The position numbers and the translations under genes are program-made. 5,251 nucleotides of DNA from Pseudomonadota bacterium (GTDB taxonomy: Bacteria; Pseudomonadota; Alphaproteobacteria; Acetobacterales; Acetobacteraceae): the NCBI GenBank assembly GCA_021805485.1, contig JAJZFF010000056.1, forward strand, positions 1 through 5,251. Direction: 5' to 3'. This document shows, piece after piece, positions 1 through 5,251 of the stretch. The notes beneath the pieces are model-generated. The model saw only the letters and a list, made by a program, of their open reading frames with translations, was not told the origin of the DNA and did no database searches. The first letter of the stretch is position 1, and each line of letters starts with the position of its first letter.

Positions 1-827
1 TTAAGCAGTGCGCCAAGCGTGTCCTCGACCGCGGCGGGGGCGAGCTCGACCTCGTCCAGCGCGGCGAGGGCCGAGGCCCAGTCGATGGTTTCGGCGACGC
101 CGGGGAGCTTGAAGATGTCGGTGGTGCGGATGCGCTGGACGAACTCGACCACCTGGGCGGAGAGCTTCGCCGGCACGCCGGGGGCGCGGGCGGCGAGGAT
201 GGCGCGCTCGCGGGCGGCATCGGGGTAGTCGACCCATTGGTAGAGGCAGCGGCGGCGGATCGCGTCATGCACCTCGCGGGTGCGGTTGGAGGTGATGACG
301 ACGACGGGCCGGGTGGAGGCGGCGATGGTGCCGAGCTCGGGAATGGTGATCTGGAAATCGCCCAGCAATTCGAGGAGGAAGGCCTCGAAGGGCTCGTCGG
401 CGCGGTCGAGCTCGTCGATCAGCAGGACGGCGGGCGGCAGGCCCGGATCGATCGCCGAGAGCAGCGGGCGGCGGAGCAGGAATTCGGCGGAGTAGAGCGT
501 TTCACGCAGGGAGGCGCGGCTGGCGCCGCCGGACTCGGCGAGCCGGATTTCCATCAGCTGGCGGGCGTGGTCCCACTCATAGGCGGCGGCGGCGAGATCG
601 AGCCCGTCATAGCATTGCAGGCGCACGAGGCGCCGGCCGAGCTGCTCGGCCAGCACCTTGGCGATCTCCGTCTTGCCGGTGCCTGGCTCGCCCTCAAGGA
701 AGAGCGGGCGGCCCATGGCGAGCGCGAGATGGACGCTGGTCGCCAGCGCCCGGTCGGCAACATAGTTGCCGCGCGCGAGAAGTTCGGCGGTTTCGGAGAC
801 GGTTCGAGGAAGCGCTGTTTCGGTCAT
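1..827 (-). CDS. MoxR-family AAA+ ATPase, CoxD type (3' end missing)
   Basis: This is a cytoplasmic AAA+ ATPase of the MoxR family. Such proteins act as chaperones in enzyme maturation, and the CoxD branch helps mature the metal centre of aerobic CO dehydrogenase. The reading frame is open for 275 codons from ATG 827 to the left edge, so roughly the last 15-30 residues are missing, judging by the usual family length. Walker A is GEPGTGKT (residues 46-53), Walker B is VLLIDEL (134-140), sensor 1 is VVITSN (176-181), and an arginine-finger region AIRRRC (189-194) follows. The lid carries LPGVAETIDWA (241-251), a typical sensor-2 stretch of this branch. The start overlaps the coxG stop as ATGA, and no good Shine-Dalgarno precedes it, so translational coupling is likely. 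In related clusters a von Willebrand factor A gene (coxE) follows; here that would be beyond the window. Family assignment is secure; the client enzyme is inferred. Confidence -1.
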   Translation of the reverse strand, partial: MTETALPRTVSETAELLARGNYVADRALATSVHLALAMGRPLFLEGEPGTGKTEIAKVLAEQLGRRLVRLQCYDGLDLAAAAYEWDHARQLMEIRLAESGGASRASLRETLYSAEFLLRRPLLSAIDPGLPPAVLLIDELDRADEPFEAFLLELLGDFQITIPELGTIAASTRPVVVITSNRTREVHDAIRRRCLYQWVDYPDAARERAILAARAPGVPAKLSAQVVEFVQRIRTTDIFKLPGVAETIDWASALAALDEVELAPAAVEDTLGALL

Positions 828-1471
828 CCAAGGAATTTAGAAATGACCAGCGCCACGACAACGGCGGAAATGATGATGGGGACCCAAATTCCGAGGGGCA
901 GACCGGCGACGACCGGGTTGCTGCGGTCCTCGCCGTGGGCGGGGTGGGCGTGTTCGTGGGCGTGGTCGGCCATGCTGGTCGTCTCCTTGGTGGCGGTTGG
1001 TGCGGGTGCGGGTACGACTTCGGGCGCAGGCGCCGGCGCGAGCCGTTCGGAAAATTTCGTGAAAAAGGATTCGGCGTAGGATTTCGCCACCGAATCGATC
1101 AGGCGGGCGCCGAGCTGGGCCATCTTGCCGCCGATCTGCGCGGAGACCTGGTAGGCCAGCTTCGTGCCGCCCTCGGCATCGGCGAGCTGCACCTTCGCCC
1201 CGCCCTTGGCGAAGCCGGCGACGCCGCCCTGCCCCTCGCCGGAAATCGTGTAGGCGTTCGGCGGATCGAGATCCGCCAGCGTCACCTTGCCATTGAACCG
1301 GGCGGATATCGGGCCGATCTTGGCAGCGACGGTCGCGGTCATCTCGTTATCGGAGATCTTTTCAATGGATTCGCAGCCCTGTATGCATGCCTTGAGGACT
1401 TCGGGGTCGTTCAGCGCGGCCCAGACCGCCTCGCGCGGCGCAGCAATCAGCCGTTCTCCCGACATTTCCAT
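824..1471 (-). CDS. coxG: CoxG-like SRPBCC protein with C-terminal membrane anchor
   Basis: This 215-residue protein is a CoxG (carbon monoxide dehydrogenase subunit G) homologue. CoxG proteins tether CO dehydrogenase to the inner membrane, and recent work on a mycobacterial member indicates that they carry quinone to the enzyme. Residues 1 to about 143 form the SRPBCC domain, with the expected opening (MSGER.I.AP...VW..LNDPEVL, then the CIQGCES segment) and a closing amphipathic helix. Next come an Ala/Pro linker (145-160), a histidine cluster with five His between 170 and 179, and one hydrophobic helix (about 194-212) ending in SKFLG, so the domain should face the cytoplasm. ATG 1471 is chosen over the ATG two codons later because AAGGAGA lies at a normal distance from it. 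It is first in a pair with the MoxR gene, whose start overlaps the stop. Family is sure; a role in CO oxidation rather than another molybdenum hydroxylase is not shown. Confidence -1.
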   Translation of the reverse strand: MEMSGERLIAAPREAVWAALNDPEVLKACIQGCESIEKISDNEMTATVAAKIGPISARFNGKVTLADLDPPNAYTISGEGQGGVAGFAKGGAKVQLADAEGGTKLAYQVSAQIGGKMAQLGARLIDSVAKSYAESFFTKFSERLAPAPAPEVVPAPAPTATKETTSMADHAHEHAHPAHGEDRSNPVVAGLPLGIWVPIIISAVVVALVISKFLG

Positions 1472-1583
1472 GGGGCGTGCTCTCCTTCGTGTCCGTGTTC
1501 CGTTACCGCATCTTTAGTTTGAGGCCGCCGCGCGCGCAAATCCGCCCTGCCCTGCCTGATAACATCTTGAAAGGCGGCGCGCG
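1472..1583. promoter_or_regulatory. Divergent spacer holding start signals of coxG and the transporter gene
   Basis: These 112 bases separate two genes read away from each other, so promoters for both must lie here or overlap the gene ends. It is one of the few places in the window with AT-rich patches. On the minus strand a weak pair TTGCGC and TAAAGA, 17 bases apart, could serve coxG, but each matches the sigma-70 consensus at only three of six bases. On the plus strand TGATAAC near 1557-1563 is a possible -10 for the transporter, without a clear -35, and would lie close to the Shine-Dalgarno site. No clear operator or riboswitch is visible. The promoter role follows from gene layout; the exact boxes are guesses. 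Confidence -1.
1481..1487 (-). promoter_or_regulatory. Shine-Dalgarno site of coxG
   Basis: On the minus strand the bases read AAGGAGA, with about 10 bases between the GGAG core and ATG 1471. The alternative ATG at 1465 would be 16 bases away, so this site favours the longer CoxG protein. Confidence -1.
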
Positions 1584-2855
1584 ATGCACCCGCACGTGAC
1601 CGGCGTCGCCGCGCTCGTACCGTTCTTCGGCACGCTGGCGAGCTTTGCGCTGCTGCCCGGCGTGGCGCCACGAATCTGGCACCGGTACATGGTGCGGATC
1701 AGCCTGTTCTGGGTGGCGCTCGGCCTCGTGTTCGGGGCCGAGGCCGCGGGGCCAACGGCAGCGCTGACACAGTTGTGGCACTCGGGGCTGGTCGATTTCC
1801 TTCCCTTCATCGCGGTGCTGATGGCGCTCTACACGCTGGGCGGCGGGGTGCTGATCGCCGGCGGGCCATGGGGGCGGCCGGGAGGCAACCTGCTGCTGCT
1901 GGCGGTGGGCACGCTGCTCGCCTCGGCGATGGGAACGATCGCGGCGTCCCTGCTGCTGATCCACCCGCTGCTGGCGGCGAATGCGGCGCGGCGCGAGGTA
2001 AGGCATCTCGTGCTGGCGTTCATCTTCGTCGTCGCCAATGCCGGGGGTGCGCTGACACCGCTGGGCGACCCGCCGCTGCTGATCGGCTTCCTGCGCGGGG
2101 TGCCGTTCTTCTGGCCGCTGTTCAACCTCGCCGGACCGATGCTGGTGGTGGTGATCCCGGTGCTGGCCCTGGCCTTCGCGATCGACTGGCGACTGGCGCG
2201 GCGTGAGCCGGTGCGGCCGGCCGAGCGGCTCAGGGTGCGCGGCGGCGCCAATCTCGCGATGCTGGGCATGTTCATCGCCGTATTGACGGGGGCCGGGATC
2301 GTGCCGGGACCCGAGATCCCGATCGGGCCGGCATCGCTGCCGGCCGGGCAGATCGCGATCACATTGTCGGCGGTCCTTTTCGTCGCGATTTCCGAGCGGG
2401 TGACACCGCGGGCAATCCGCGCGCGCAACCAGTTCGCCTGGGAGCCGATGCGCGAAATCGCCATTCTGTTCTTCGCGATCTTCGCGACGATCCCGCCGGT
2501 GCTGCACACGGTGGCGGCGGCGGGGCTGCCGCAATCGGCGGCGGGATGGTTCTGGGCCTCGGGCCTGTCCTCGGCGTTTCTCGACAGCGCGCCGACCTAT
2601 CTGATGTTCTTCGAGGCGGCGGGGGGGAATGCGGCGCGGCTGGTCGTCCCGCCGGCGACGCTGCTGACCAGCTTCGCCGCCGGCTCGGTATTGTTCGGCG
2701 GGCTGACCTATCTCGGCAACGCGCCGAACCTGATGATCCGCGCGATCGCCGCGCGGCGCGGCGTGCGGATGCCGGGCTTCATCGGCTACATGCTGGCGGC
2801 GTTCGCCGTGTTGCTGCCCCTCTTCGCGCTGACGACGCTGATCTTCTTCGCCTGA
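1584..2855 (+). CDS. Ion-transporter-superfamily permease (NhaD/CitMHS-like sodium:proton antiporter or citrate-type transporter)
   Basis: This 423-residue, very hydrophobic inner-membrane protein probably has 10 to 12 membrane segments. It belongs to the ion transporter superfamily, most like proteins annotated as putative citrate transporters or sodium:proton antiporters. The two halves carry the typical re-entrant-loop motifs: ALTPLGDPPLLIG (156-168) in the first half and GLTYLGNAPNLM (373-384) in the second, with a further conserved stretch AFLDSAPTYLMFF (331-343) just before the latter. A charged cytoplasmic loop (about 202-220, rich in Arg) separates the halves. ATG 1584 is supported by AAAGG nine bases upstream. 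The gene ends in tandem stops TGATGA. It stands alone, divergent from coxG and convergent with the sugar porter, so context does not reveal the substrate. Whether it exchanges Na+ for protons or moves a carboxylate cannot be told from sequence. Confidence -1.
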   Translation: MHPHVTGVAALVPFFGTLASFALLPGVAPRIWHRYMVRISLFWVALGLVFGAEAAGPTAALTQLWHSGLVDFLPFIAVLMALYTLGGGVLIAGGPWGRPGGNLLLLAVGTLLASAMGTIAASLLLIHPLLAANAARREVRHLVLAFIFVVANAGGALTPLGDPPLLIGFLRGVPFFWPLFNLAGPMLVVVIPVLALAFAIDWRLARREPVRPAERLRVRGGANLAMLGMFIAVLTGAGIVPGPEIPIGPASLPAGQIAITLSAVLFVAISERVTPRAIRARNQFAWEPMREIAILFFAIFATIPPVLHTVAAAGLPQSAAGWFWASGLSSAFLDSAPTYLMFFEAAGGNAARLVVPPATLLTSFAAGSVLFGGLTYLGNAPNLMIRAIAARRGVRMPGFIGYMLAAFAVLLPLFALTTLIFFA

Positions 2856-2875
2856 TGACGCGCCGCTTCAGGCGA
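2848..2875. repeat. 8-base inverted repeat across the convergent stop codons
   Basis: TCGCCTGA (2848-2855) is matched perfectly by TCAGGCGA (2868-2875), with 12 bases between. Each arm contains the stop codon of one of two convergent genes. A hairpin could form in either transcript and might act as a weak bidirectional terminator. There is no T run after either arm, so it is not a classical intrinsic terminator. Part of the symmetry arises because both genes end in the same GCC TGA codons. Confidence -1.
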
Positions 2876-4211
2876 GACGGCCCTCGCCTTCCAGCGCCGC
2901 CTCGATCTGTTCGAGGCTGCGGCCTTTGGTCTCGGGTACCAGGAACCAGGTGAAGACGAGGGTGATCAGCGTCATCGCCGCATAGATCAGGAAGGTCGGG
3001 CCGCGGCCAAGACCGTGGACGAGGTCGAGAAAGGTGATCGAGACCAGCATGTTGAACGCCCAGTTGGCGATCGTCGCGAGCGACATGCCGCGGCCGCGCA
3101 CCGCGAGGGGAAAGATCTCGGCAATCAGCAGCCAGAACACCGGGCCGAGGCCGATGGCGAAGAAGGCGACATAGGCGGCGACCGAGATCACCGTGACCCA
3201 GGCGAGGCCGCCCTGCATTCCGGCCATGAAGCCGCCGGCGACGGCGAGCAGCGTGACCAGCATGCCCGACAGGCCGACCAGCAGCAGGCGGCGGCGGCCG
3301 GCGGAATCGAGCAAGCGCATGGCGACGAAGGTCATCACCACATTCACGAGGCCGACGCCGGCAGTGGCGAGGATGGAGACCGAGGCCGAGGACAGGCCGG
3401 CCTTCTGGAAGATGGTGGGCGCGAAATAGATCACCGTGTTGATGCCGGTGATCTGCTGGAACACGGCAAGGCCGACGCCGACGATGAGCGGCATGCGGGC
3501 GCGCGGCTCCAGCAGGACGGACCAGGGGGCGGTCGCGCGGCCCTCGCGGGCAAGATCCTGCCGGAGATCGCGCAGTTCGCCCTCGACGTCAGCCCCGCCG
3601 CGCAGGAAGGCGAGCGATTTGCGCGCGGCCTCGCGATGGCCCTTGCCGGCCAGCCAGCGCGGACTCTCGGGCAAGACCAGCATGCCGGCGAACAGGATGA
3701 CACCCGGCAGGGCGCCGAGCGCGAGCATCCAACGCCAGCCGTCGCCGCCATGGGAAAACAGGTAGCCGACGCCGTAGGACACCACGATGCCGATGGTGAT
3801 GTAGGCCTGGTTGATCGTCACGACCGCGCCGCGCTTTTCGCGCGGCGACATTTCGGAAAGGTAGAGCGGTGTCAGCATCGAGGCGACGCCGATGGCGCCG
3901 CCGACAAGGACGCGGCCGGCGAGCAGGATCGCCACGCTCCAGGCCGCGGCGGAGAGCAGCGCGCCAAGCACGAAGACCAACGCCGTGACCAGCAGGACGG
4001 GACGGCGGCCGAATTTGTCGGACAGGGCGCCGGCGAAGGCAGCACCCACGGCCGCGGCGCCGAGCGCGATGGCGACGACTACGCCCTGCATCGCCGGGCC
4101 GAGGTGAAAGACGTGCCGGATGAACAGCAACGCACCCGAGATCACCCCGGTGTCGTAGCCGAACAGAAGTCCGCCGAGACCCGCGATGATGGCAATCACC
4201 GTGAAATTCAT
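2868..4211 (-). CDS. Sugar porter family MFS transporter (proton:monosaccharide symporter type)
   Basis: This is a 12-helix inner-membrane permease of the major facilitator superfamily, sugar porter family (relatives GalP, XylE, AraE, GLUTs), which usually import a monosaccharide with a proton. From ATG 4211 it is 447 residues, a normal length. Family signatures appear in order: LLFGYDTG in helix 1 (about 15-22), DKFGRR in the 2-3 loop (65-70), NQ in helix 5 (134-135), PESPRW at the start of the central loop (181-186), the sugar-binding QQITGIN in helix 7 (252-258), FWLLIAEIFP in helix 10 (359-368) and PETKGR after helix 12 (426-431). An ATG also occurs at 4217, but GGGAG directly abuts it and is six bases from ATG 4211, so 4211 is preferred. 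It follows edd-eda on the same strand, implying uptake of a sugar feeding the Entner-Doudoroff route. Family is certain; the sugar (glucose, gluconeogenic hexose or pentose) is not. Confidence -1.
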   Translation of the reverse strand: MNFTVIAIIAGLGGLLFGYDTGVISGALLFIRHVFHLGPAMQGVVVAIALGAAAVGAAFAGALSDKFGRRPVLLVTALVFVLGALLSAAAWSVAILLAGRVLVGGAIGVASMLTPLYLSEMSPREKRGAVVTINQAYITIGIVVSYGVGYLFSHGGDGWRWMLALGALPGVILFAGMLVLPESPRWLAGKGHREAARKSLAFLRGGADVEGELRDLRQDLAREGRATAPWSVLLEPRARMPLIVGVGLAVFQQITGINTVIYFAPTIFQKAGLSSASVSILATAGVGLVNVVMTFVAMRLLDSAGRRRLLLVGLSGMLVTLLAVAGGFMAGMQGGLAWVTVISVAAYVAFFAIGLGPVFWLLIAEIFPLAVRGRGMSLATIANWAFNMLVSITFLDLVHGLGRGPTFLIYAAMTLITLVFTWFLVPETKGRSLEQIEAALEGEGRLA

Positions 4212-4213
4212 GG

Positions 4214-4258
4214 CCATCTCCCGATCGCCGCCGCGACGGCGGCTCTATCGGGAGATAG
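4214..4258 (-). promoter_or_regulatory. Long nested hairpin over the ribosome-binding site of the sugar porter
   Basis: A perfect 10-base inverted repeat, 4216-4225 with 4247-4256 (ATCTCCCGAT / ATCGGGAGAT), encloses a second 7-base one, 4227-4233 with 4237-4243 (GCCGCCG / CGGCGGC), with a three-base loop. In minus-strand RNA the outer stem gains a U-G and a C-G pair, reaching 12 pairs (4247-4258 with 4214-4225). An asymmetric internal loop (3 and 1 bases) separates the two stems. The 3' arm contains the porter's Shine-Dalgarno GGGAG (4222-4218) and its first ATG (4217-4215); the second ATG (4211) lies two bases beyond the stem. The 5' arm starts nine bases after the eda stop. No U run follows, so it is not a plain terminator. 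A translation-limiting leader, an RNA processing or stability element, or a DNA operator are all possible; the structure is seen, the role is inferred. Confidence -1.
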
Positions 4259-4267
4259 ACAGCGAGG

Positions 4268-4903
4268 CTACCGTTTCAATGCGGCGGCCTGGGCGGCGAG
4301 CCTGGTGATGCCCGCCCAGTCGCCGGCACGCAACGCGGCTGCAGGGGTGAGCCAGGAACCGCCGACGCAGATCACGTTGGCGAGAGCCAGGTAATCGGGC
4401 GCGGTGGCGGGGGTGATGCCGCCGGTCGGGCAGAAGGTGACCTCGTGGATCGGCGCGCCGATCGCCTTCAACATCGGGATGCCGCCGGCCTGCTCGGCGG
4501 GGAAGAATTTCTGGTAGCGGAAGCCGGCTTCGAGCAGATGCAGCACCTCGGTCGGCGTTGCCGCGCCGGGGAGGAAGGGCACGCGGCTCTGCGCGGCCGC
4601 CGCGTGGACGGCCGGGCTGGAGCCGGGCGAGACGACGAATTTGGCGCCGGCCTCGTCCACCTCGCGATATTGCGACGGGGTGAGGACGGTGCCGGCGCCG
4701 ACGACCATTTCCGGGACCGCTTCGGCCATCGCCGCGATCGCCTCCATCGCCGCCTTCGTGCGCAGCGTAACCTCGACAACGCCGACGCCGCCCTCGATCA
4801 GGGCGCGGGCGAGCGGGATGGCATCCTGCGCGTTGTCGATGGTCAGGACCGGGATGACCGGCGAGGCCGCGAGCAGGGCAGCGAGCCCGTCCTGGCGGTT
4901 CAT
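4268..4903 (-). CDS. eda: KDPG/KHG aldolase (2-dehydro-3-deoxy-phosphogluconate aldolase)
   Basis: This cytoplasmic class I aldolase splits 2-keto-3-deoxy-6-phosphogluconate into pyruvate and glyceraldehyde 3-phosphate, the last step of the Entner-Doudoroff pathway. At 211 residues it has the usual length for a single (beta/alpha)8 barrel. The catalytic residues are all in place: Glu44 and Arg48 in VVEVTLRT, and the Schiff-base Lys132 in [10 protein letters not shown]. Other family signatures are VGAGTV (68-73), PGAATPTE (112-119), the phosphate-binding CPTGGI (158-163) and GGSW (181-184). ATG 4903 overlaps the edd stop as ATGA and matches the start of known homologues. The frame stays open 74 codons further upstream, but that part is Arg-rich out-of-frame edd sequence. 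No strong Shine-Dalgarno is visible, so translation is probably coupled to edd. The stop is TAG, unlike the TGA of the other genes ending in the window. Identification is secure. Confidence -1.
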   Translation of the reverse strand: MNRQDGLAALLAASPVIPVLTIDNAQDAIPLARALIEGGVGVVEVTLRTKAAMEAIAAMAEAVPEMVVGAGTVLTPSQYREVDEAGAKFVVSPGSSPAVHAAAAQSRVPFLPGAATPTEVLHLLEAGFRYQKFFPAEQAGGIPMLKAIGAPIHEVTFCPTGGITPATAPDYLALANVICVGGSWLTPAAALRAGDWAGITRLAAQAAALKR

Positions 4904-5251
4904 GCGAAGACGCTCGCGCCGAGATCGGCGCCGGCGACGGCGGCGCGGAAGGCGCCGAACAGGTCGCGGCCGATGCCGTGGTGATGCGCCGAAAGATCGA
5001 TCTCGGGCAGCTTGCGTGCCTCGAATTCCGTCTGATCCACCTGAACCTCCACTATGCCGGCCTCGCAATCGAGCCGGATGATGTCGCCATCCCTCACCTT
5101 CGCCAGCGCGCCGCCGCAGGCGCATTCCGGCGTCACGTGGATCGCCGAGGGCACCTTGCCGGAGGCGCCGGACATCCGCCCGTCGGTGACGAGGCCGACC
5201 TTGAAGCCGAGATCCTGCAACACGCCGAGGGGCGGTGTCAGCTTGTGCAAT
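4900..5251 (-). CDS. edd: 6-phosphogluconate dehydratase, C-terminal part (5' end beyond the window)
   Basis: This is the C-terminal end (last 116 residues plus a partial codon) of a dehydratase of the IlvD/Edd family. The enzyme removes water from 6-phosphogluconate to give KDPG, directly upstream of the aldolase step; family members carry an iron-sulfur cluster. Visible signatures are [13 protein letters not shown], then [20 protein letters not shown], the conserved C-terminal family motif, then [16 protein letters not shown]. The HKLTP.LGVLQD segment and the gene order with eda point to Edd rather than dihydroxy-acid dehydratase (IlvD). A whole Edd is about 600 residues, so some four fifths lie to the right of the window. 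TTG at 5250 is an internal Leu codon, not the start. The stop overlaps the eda start by ATGA. The promoter and any hexose-responsive operator must lie outside the window. Confidence -1.
   Translation of the reverse strand, partial: LHKLTPPLGVLQDLGFKVGLVTDGRMSGASGKVPSAIHVTPECACGGALAKVRDGDIIRLDCEAGIVEVQVDQTEFEARKLPEIDLSAHHHGIGRDLFGAFRAAVAGADLGASVFA

Noticed and set aside
1..3. TTA at the left edge, which reads TAA on the minus strand and could be taken as the end of the MoxR gene.
   Set aside because: It is not in the frame set by ATG 827. The real frame is still open at the edge (ending GALL), so the gene is cut by the window, not terminated or frameshifted there.
237..1079. A 280-codon plus-strand open frame opposite moxR and coxG.
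   Set aside because: The minus-strand frames here contain Walker motifs and the SRPBCC and anchor features, so the plus-strand frame is a shadow.
1503..2534. A 343-codon open frame on the minus strand opposite the ion transporter.
   Set aside because: Its product is extremely rich in Arg, His, Gln and Glu and resembles no protein family. It lies wholly opposite real coding sequence and the divergent spacer. The same GC-bias artefact explains it.
420..4002. Repeated short strings such as CAGCAGGACGG near 420, 3510 and 3990.
   Set aside because: They lie in unrelated coding sequence and encode common Leu/Val runs in a GC-rich codon usage. There is no regular spacing or flanking similarity.
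3015..4394. A 459-codon open frame on the plus strand opposite the sugar porter.
   Set aside because: It is antisense to a clearly conserved transporter. Its product is an unstructured Asp/Glu/His/Gln/Arg-rich chain with no family features, as expected where GC-biased third positions remove stops from an antisense frame. It also runs into eda.
4904..5125. A 74-residue N-terminal extension of KDPG aldolase from an upstream start.
   Set aside because: The extra residues are Arg-rich out-of-frame edd sequence. The aldolase fold begins at ATG 4903, and the four-base overlap with edd is the normal arrangement.
5248..5250. TTG as a possible start of a short protein covering the right edge.
   Set aside because: The residues match the interior of 6-phosphogluconate dehydratase (LHKLTP), so the gene simply continues beyond the window.

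Overview
The window is a GC-rich (about two thirds G+C by eye), densely coded stretch of a bacterial chromosome. Codons strongly prefer G or C at the third position. An Entner-Doudoroff gene pair, a bacterial sugar-porter gene and a coxG/moxR pair together fit an alphaproteobacterium, possibly an acetic-acid-type or related heterotroph. That placement is inference from gene content and composition; there is no rRNA or other taxonomic marker here. I see no insertion sequence, tRNA, CRISPR array, phage gene or origin, and no stretch above 300 bases without a gene.

Right side (about 2868-5251, all minus strand, read right to left): the C-terminal end of edd (6-phosphogluconate dehydratase, entering from beyond the right edge) overlaps eda (KDPG aldolase) by an ATGA. 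After about 50 bases comes a sugar-porter-type major facilitator gene. Together they look like a sugar uptake and catabolism operon: the porter would import a monosaccharide, and edd plus eda would split 6-phosphogluconate into pyruvate and glyceraldehyde 3-phosphate. The most interesting non-coding signal lies between eda and the porter. It is a nested inverted repeat that, as RNA, would form a long GC-rich hairpin burying the porter's Shine-Dalgarno sequence and its first ATG.

Middle (1584-2855, plus strand): a single gene for a polytopic membrane protein of the ion-transporter superfamily (NhaD/CitMHS-like). It is convergent with the sugar porter, with only 12 bases between the stop codons. 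An 8-base inverted repeat contains both stops.

Left side (1-1471, minus strand): coxG, a SRPBCC-fold protein with a C-terminal membrane anchor and a histidine-rich linker, overlaps by ATGA a MoxR-family AAA+ ATPase of the CoxD type that runs off the left edge. This pair is typical of the accessory genes of molybdenum hydroxylases such as aerobic CO dehydrogenase. No structural oxidase gene is in the window, so the enzyme served is not known. A 112-base divergent spacer (1472-1583) must hold the start signals for coxG-moxR and for the transporter.

Overall the window is mostly ordinary, recognisable metabolism. I found no convincing new multi-gene system. The points worth a second look are the porter leader hairpin, the histidine-rich CoxG linker and the stop-spanning palindrome.
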